From positions 1 to 18,061 of the forward strand of contig JABMPI010000764.1 of the NCBI GenBank assembly GCA_013203755.1: 18,061 nt of DNA, in the 5' to 3' direction. The notes under the pieces are model-generated. The model was not told where the DNA came from and ran no database searches. It saw only the letters and a list, made by a program, of their open reading frames with translations. Positions 14,640 through 18,061 of the stretch are shown here, one piece after another; positions within the stretch are counted from its first letter, which is position 1, and each line of letters opens with the position of its first letter. The DNA comes from Bacteroidota bacterium. GTDB lineage: Bacteria > Bacteroidota > Bacteroidia > Bacteroidales > Prolixibacteraceae. The position numbers and the translations under genes are program-made.

Positions 14640-15560
14640 CTATCGTTTTAACCACTTTAAGGGCAAAGGTAAACGATTAAATTTAAGTTGAAAATAGGTT
14701 TCGGGAGTTGCTCCAAAACCGTGATAAAATCGTGCTACTCCGGGTAACATCGAACCTTCAAAATCGAGAGTAATATTCTCTCCTGCATATTTCTGTATAA
14801 ATTTGTCGACTAAAAAATACATGCCGCCCAGCTCTTTCCCTCGTTCGTTTGATGCCGCATTCATATAAATAATACGGTTTTTCCAGTGGCAGAAATATAC
14901 GGCAGAGCACAATTCATTGTCGGGTGTGTAAACTCCGTAAATCTCACCAAATCCTTTATATTGCCCCAATGCGATAATACTTTTTAAACTCTCAAGTTCC
15001 TTTGTAGTCAGTTTTATGGGTAGGTTTTTCTTTTTAAATTCTAAATATTCTTCTAATCGAATTCCTGTAATAAGATGTAAATTGTTTTTACCTGCTTTTA
15101 TAAGATTGCGTTTTGTGTTTTTCGAAAAGGAACCTGCCAATTCTTTATAATTTGGGAGCAATTGGAGCAGATAGTTTTTGCGAGCTAAAAAAGTAATTTC
15201 ATTTAAATCTTTTAAAGCAGTATTTTCTGAATTGAGGTGAGAATCGGAAAAGCGAAATCTTTTGCTTAGTTCAGTATAAAATAGTACTGCAATATTATTT
15301 GGAGGAGAAGGAAAAATTCCCAATTGCTGGGAAAAAAGGGGTTGGTATAAATACCGAATTCCCCATTTTTGTCGGAAGGGGAGCGGCATTACAAATTCGT
15401 AATCGCCCCAAACCAGTGCATCCCAAATTATAGCCGTTCTGTCGAGGTGCCAATCGTAGCCATAAATACGACAATTTGGTGCCTTGTCAATACATCGATT
15501 CCATTTGTTAGAATCAACATCTTCATGTTTTATATATTGTAAATTAAATGTATTATTCAT
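14640..15560 (-). CDS. FemAB/GNAT-like acyl- or aminoacyl-transferase family protein
   Basis: The 306-residue protein resembles the GNAT/FemAB-like proteins found in Bacteroidota polysaccharide loci. Features are a compact N-terminal part with YGYDWHLD (33-40) and VMPLPFRQKWGIRYLYQP (57-74), a basic middle segment (SFSKNTKRNLIKAGKNN, 144-160) and a C-terminal GNAT-like half with GVYTPDNELCSAVYF (209-223), IIYMNAASNERGKELGG (230-246) and LDFEGSMLPGVARFYHGFGA (265-284), the last typical of FemAB-like folds. No signal peptide is visible. The ATG at 15560 overlaps the previous stop by 8 nt and is preferred over an upstream start at 15581. The substrate cannot be told; an acyl or amino-acid transfer to a surface glycan or lipid-linked sugar is inferred. 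Confidence 0.68.
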   Translation of the reverse strand: MNNTFNLQYIKHEDVDSNKWNRCIDKAPNCRIYGYDWHLDRTAIIWDALVWGDYEFVMPLPFRQKWGIRYLYQPLFSQQLGIFPSPPNNIAVLFYTELSKRFRFSDSHLNSENTALKDLNEITFLARKNYLLQLLPNYKELAGSFSKNTKRNLIKAGKNNLHLITGIRLEEYLEFKKKNLPIKLTTKELESLKSIIALGQYKGFGEIYGVYTPDNELCSAVYFCHWKNRIIYMNAASNERGKELGGMYFLVDKFIQKYAGENITLDFEGSMLPGVARFYHGFGATPETYFQLKFNRLPLPLKWLKR

Positions 15561-16884
15561 TTGTAGCGTTCGCCCACTCAAAGCCTATTTTATTCATTTT
15601 TTCAAAAACTGGCTGATAACCCTGCCAAAGTCCAGTATTGTTTACTGTTTCGTTGTGCCAAACACTTACAAATGTACCACCAACATTTTTAACTTCTTGC
15701 ATAATATTTTCAATTTCCTGGAAAGCTTCTTTAGGTTCAAGTTTTAAATAATGGTGCAAAGTACCGTCCATAATCTGAAACGGGACAATTAATAGATTTG
15801 TTGTTGCCTCATTTTTTAAATCGTAAAAATAATAAGGAGTACAAATTCCAGCTCTAAAACCTGGCTGTGTAGAGTAACCCATTGTGTAATCTTCAGTAAT
15901 TCCGGCTTTAATTAATTGGCGATAGGTTTTTGGTAATTTAAGTTTCAAAAAATGTTGACGGCTTTTTTGAACTCCCTCTTTACTAATCGATTCTAAACGC
16001 TGCTTTTCGATTTTAACTTTTTTATTTCCCTTTTTTTGGCTCGATGCAAACGAAGGATGTATTCCAATATCGTATTTCTCTTTTGTTTTTCGAATTAGCT
16101 TTTTGTAATGTTTGTTTTTATGTGATAGATTTTTGTCGTATCGCCCATAATCGCCCAGTAAGAAAAAGAATTTTACTTTGTCCTCATTTCCGTTAAATAC
16201 AGAGTCAAGATATTTGTATGAGTCGTAAGGATCATTTTCTACACCGGTCAGAACTTTCAGTCGTGATTTCAATTCTTGAAAATTCCCTTGTGTAATGGAT
16301 TTTGCGAGCGCACCAAAAGTTCTCAAAAATCCTTTGTGTGAATAAGCCCATGCATTATCTATGTCGATGGTTGATAGAAATTTAAATTTTCTTTCAGGGA
16401 ATACTAATTCCGGAAATTTTTCTTGCAGTTTTTCAGCAATCAGGTTGGCCCAAATATTTACAATTGGTTTTTTAAGGAGGTTGTATTTTGTAAGTATACT
16501 TCTTTCAGCCGGGTAGCGATCTAGTTTATCATGGTTTTGTTCCATGTACTCTTCGTGCCGGGTAACCAGATAAAACGAAGCAGCAAATGGTTCGAATGGA
16601 AAAACTGAATCTTCTGAACTCTCAAAGAAATACCTTTCGCCTTCGTACCAAACCGAGTTAATTGTTGGTGTTATTAGTGCTTTGCTATGCATTAATCGGT
16701 GAGGCTTAATATAAAATTCATTGTTGAATTTCTGGAAGGAATAATTAATTTTTGCCAGAGAAGATTTTTCAAAATCAGAAGAGTTGGTAGTAAACGTCAC
16801 TTCTACCTGTAGGATTTGTGTGAAAATGAGTTCCGCAATGTATTTAATGCGTGGAGTAATCTCTTCTGAATAAACTAGAATCAT
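15553..16884 (-). CDS. Polysaccharide deacetylase family protein with N-terminal DUF7033-type domain
   Basis: The 443-residue protein has an N-terminal domain of about 160 residues (with FEPFAASFYLVTRHEEY at 97-113 and DRYPAERS at 122-129) of the DUF7033 type, then a deacetylase-like TIM-barrel domain. Likely metal and catalytic positions are Asp174 and Asp176 in STIDIDNAWAY, His276 in GIHPSFAS, Arg343 in GYSTQPGFRAGICTPYYF, and His410/Glu412 in VSVWHNE. The motifs differ from classical NodB, so the activity is inferred. No signal peptide is seen. It begins 16 nt after radC with no clear promoter and overlaps the next gene by 8 nt, heading the four-gene set of probable glycan-modifying enzymes. 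Confidence 0.8.
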   Translation of the reverse strand: MILVYSEEITPRIKYIAELIFTQILQVEVTFTTNSSDFEKSSLAKINYSFQKFNNEFYIKPHRLMHSKALITPTINSVWYEGERYFFESSEDSVFPFEPFAASFYLVTRHEEYMEQNHDKLDRYPAERSILTKYNLLKKPIVNIWANLIAEKLQEKFPELVFPERKFKFLSTIDIDNAWAYSHKGFLRTFGALAKSITQGNFQELKSRLKVLTGVENDPYDSYKYLDSVFNGNEDKVKFFFLLGDYGRYDKNLSHKNKHYKKLIRKTKEKYDIGIHPSFASSQKKGNKKVKIEKQRLESISKEGVQKSRQHFLKLKLPKTYRQLIKAGITEDYTMGYSTQPGFRAGICTPYYFYDLKNEATTNLLIVPFQIMDGTLHHYLKLEPKEAFQEIENIMQEVKNVGGTFVSVWHNETVNNTGLWQGYQPVFEKMNKIGFEWANATNE

Positions 16885-16900
16885 AGTATGTGGTTTTAAA

Positions 16901-17599
16901 TTAGTTTAGTATTCCCTCGTCTGCAAAACTAATATACTCGTTATTGCCAATAATTATATGGTCGAGCACCGAAATATCCATAATTTTTGCTGCACTATTT
17001 ATTTTTGTGGTGATTTTAATATCGGCATCAGAAGCCTGCATAGTTCCCGAAGGGTGATTATGGCAAAGAATTATTGAGCTTGCCAGTTTGTCCAGAGCCG
17101 TTTTAAGGATTAGTCGTACATCAATTACAGTTCCGGTAATTCCACCTTGGCTAACCATAAAAGTATCTAGAATTTTGTTTCCACGATCCAAAAGCATTAT
17201 CCAAAATTCTTCGTGGTTTAGGTCGCCTATTAATGGCTGAAAGAAATCAGCAGCATCTTTGCTCCCGGTAATTTGATTTTTATTGAATACTTCGGCTTCC
17301 TTACGTCGCTTGCCTAATTCTATAGCTGCAATAATAGAAACGGCTTTTGCTTCGCCAATTCCGTTAAACGATTTTAGAAAATCGACTCCTTTTCTGCCTA
17401 ATTCATTTAAATTATTATCGGTAGAAGATAATATCCGCCTGGAGAGTTCAACCGCTGTTTCGTCTGTATTGCCAGAGCCAATTAATATGGCAATTAGCTC
17501 TGCATCAGTTAGCAGGCGTGCTCCTTTCGAAAGTAGTTTTTCACGTGGCCGGTCTTCAACTGCCCACTCTTTTATGCTTAGTTTTTTGTATTCGTTCAT
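16901..17599 (-). CDS. radC: RadC family JAB-domain protein
   Basis: The 232-residue protein has the standard RadC layout: an N-terminal helical part with a helix-hairpin-helix-like segment (LKSFNGIGEAKAVSI, about 75-89) and a C-terminal JAB/MPN metalloprotease-like domain. The metal site is Glu130 or Glu131, His180 and His182 in CHNHPSG, and Asp191. Despite the name, a DNA repair role is not well supported; the JAB fold suggests peptidase or deubiquitinase-like chemistry. It precedes the polysaccharide deacetylase by 16 nt. The upstream gap of about 130 nt holds only the rpsT terminator and AT-rich sequence; a TACTTTTA box with TTTT 19 nt upstream is a weak promoter candidate. Confidence 0.92.
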   Translation of the reverse strand: MNEYKKLSIKEWAVEDRPREKLLSKGARLLTDAELIAILIGSGNTDETAVELSRRILSSTDNNLNELGRKGVDFLKSFNGIGEAKAVSIIAAIELGKRRKEAEVFNKNQITGSKDAADFFQPLIGDLNHEEFWIMLLDRGNKILDTFMVSQGGITGTVIDVRLILKTALDKLASSIILCHNHPSGTMQASDADIKITTKINSAAKIMDISVLDHIIIGNNEYISFADEGILN

Positions 17600-17673
17600 T
17601 TGCCGTAGAGTTATTTTTAAAAGTAACTATTATATTCCTTTTTAAAAAGTGGCAATTTGTAATTTCAAGACAT

Positions 17674-17705
17674 AAAAAAACCCCTCCAAAAATTGGAGAG
17701 GTTTT
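17674..17705 (-). terminator. Intrinsic terminator after rpsT
   Basis: Read on the minus strand, AACCTCTCC pairs with GGAGGGGTT around an AT loop, with one G-T wobble, and is followed by seven T's. It begins 23 nt after the rpsT stop and separates rpsT from radC. Confidence 0.88.
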
Positions 17706-17728
17706 CTATATCTAGTGTTTTTTTTGTC

Positions 17729-17980
17729 TTACAAAGAATTTACTTTTACAGTAATTTTCGATTTAAGATTGGAAGCTTTGTTTTTATGAATGATGTTGTT
17801 TTTTGCTAATTTATCAATCATAGAAATTACTTCAGGATACAATTTTGTTGCTTCCTCTTTATCAGAAGTACTGTGTAGAGCTTTTATAGCATTACGAGTT
17901 GTTTTTGCGTAATACTTGTTATGAACTCTTTTCTTCTCGCTCTGACGTATTCTTTTTAAAGCTGACTTATGATTTGCCAT
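17729..17980 (-). CDS. rpsT: 30S ribosomal protein S20
   Basis: This small basic protein binds 16S rRNA in the 30S subunit early in assembly. The 83 residues match S20 in length and pattern: the start MANHKSALKRIRQSEKKR is typical, followed by long Lys/Arg-rich helices and the KNNIIHKNKASNLKSKI segment that forms the last helix. The gene lies 22 nt downstream of tRNA-Glu on the same strand with no room for a standard promoter, so both are probably on one transcript. The gene ends at a strong terminator. No autoregulatory leader structure is visible in the short gap. Confidence 0.97.
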   Translation of the reverse strand: MANHKSALKRIRQSEKKRVHNKYYAKTTRNAIKALHSTSDKEEATKLYPEVISMIDKLAKNNIIHKNKASNLKSKITVKVNSL

Positions 17981-18002
17981 TTTACTTCTTTCTTTTTTTA
18001 AT

Positions 18003-18061
18003 TGGTAGCCCGTAGGGGATTCGAACCCCTGCTACCAGGATGAAAACCTGGCGTCCTAACC
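18003..18061 (-). tRNA. tRNA-Glu (TTC anticodon), 5' end outside window
   Basis: Fifty-nine nt of the 3' part are visible on the minus strand. The anticodon arm is CCAGG/CCTGG around TTTTCAT, giving anticodon TTC at 18042-18044. The T arm is AGGGG TTCGAAT CCCCT, the acceptor 3' strand is ACGGGCT, with discriminator A and an encoded CCA (18003-18005). The D arm and 5' acceptor strand are cut by the window edge except for the last D-arm bases. Confidence 0.95.

Noticed and set aside
1..18061. CRISPR arrays, prophage, insertion sequences, toxin-antitoxin or defence systems
   Set aside because: No regularly spaced direct repeats, no transposase or integrase motifs, and no recognisable defence genes were seen on either strand.

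Overview
The window looks like ordinary chromosome from a member of the Bacteroidota. The evidence is low GC, Bacteroidota-type promoters (a -33 TTTG-like box about 19 nt before TAnnTTTG), few Shine-Dalgarno sequences, a fused SecDF, a GxxExxY gene, a DUF5916 protein and a DUF7033-type deacetylase. The gene content and protein wording fit the Marinilabiliales (Prolixibacteraceae-like), but that rank is inferred from memory of families and not from a search.

Layout, left to right. Positions 1-3240 hold mostly single genes: the C-terminus of a DUF5916 outer-membrane protein, malate dehydrogenase with its own promoter and terminator, a small retropepsin-like aspartic protease that is probably leaderless, a frameshifted gamma-glutamylcyclotransferase on the minus strand, and a small membrane-anchored protein of unknown function. 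Positions 3318-9240 are a plus-strand envelope and export block: secDF, tatA, a Na+/Ca2+ antiporter, a LolD-type ABC ATPase and a TIGR02757/DUF2400 protein. A repeat carrying a terminator and a promoter separates secDF from tatA. Positions 9260-9718 are a decayed GxxExxY gene preceded by a long inverted repeat, and its frame runs directly into trmN6. A HemG-like flavodoxin converges on trmN6. A ferredoxin-NADP reductase-like flavoprotein follows and ends at a terminator that works in both directions.

From 18061 down to 11900 everything is on the minus strand. A tRNA-Glu (cut by the window edge) and rpsT are closed by a terminator. They are followed by a tightly packed run: radC, a DUF7033 polysaccharide deacetylase, a FemAB/GNAT-like transferase, a NodB-type deacetylase, a GNAT protein and upp. 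The four middle genes overlap or nearly touch and look like a co-translated set that modifies a surface or exported polysaccharide. This is the least characterised part of the window.

I found no CRISPR array, prophage, intact insertion sequence, toxin-antitoxin pair or obvious defence island. The points most worth checking are two broken genes (GGCT and GxxExxY), the two inverted-repeat elements, corrected gene starts based on promoter position or stop/start overlap, and the four-gene polysaccharide-modification cluster. I do not see strong evidence for a wholly new system.
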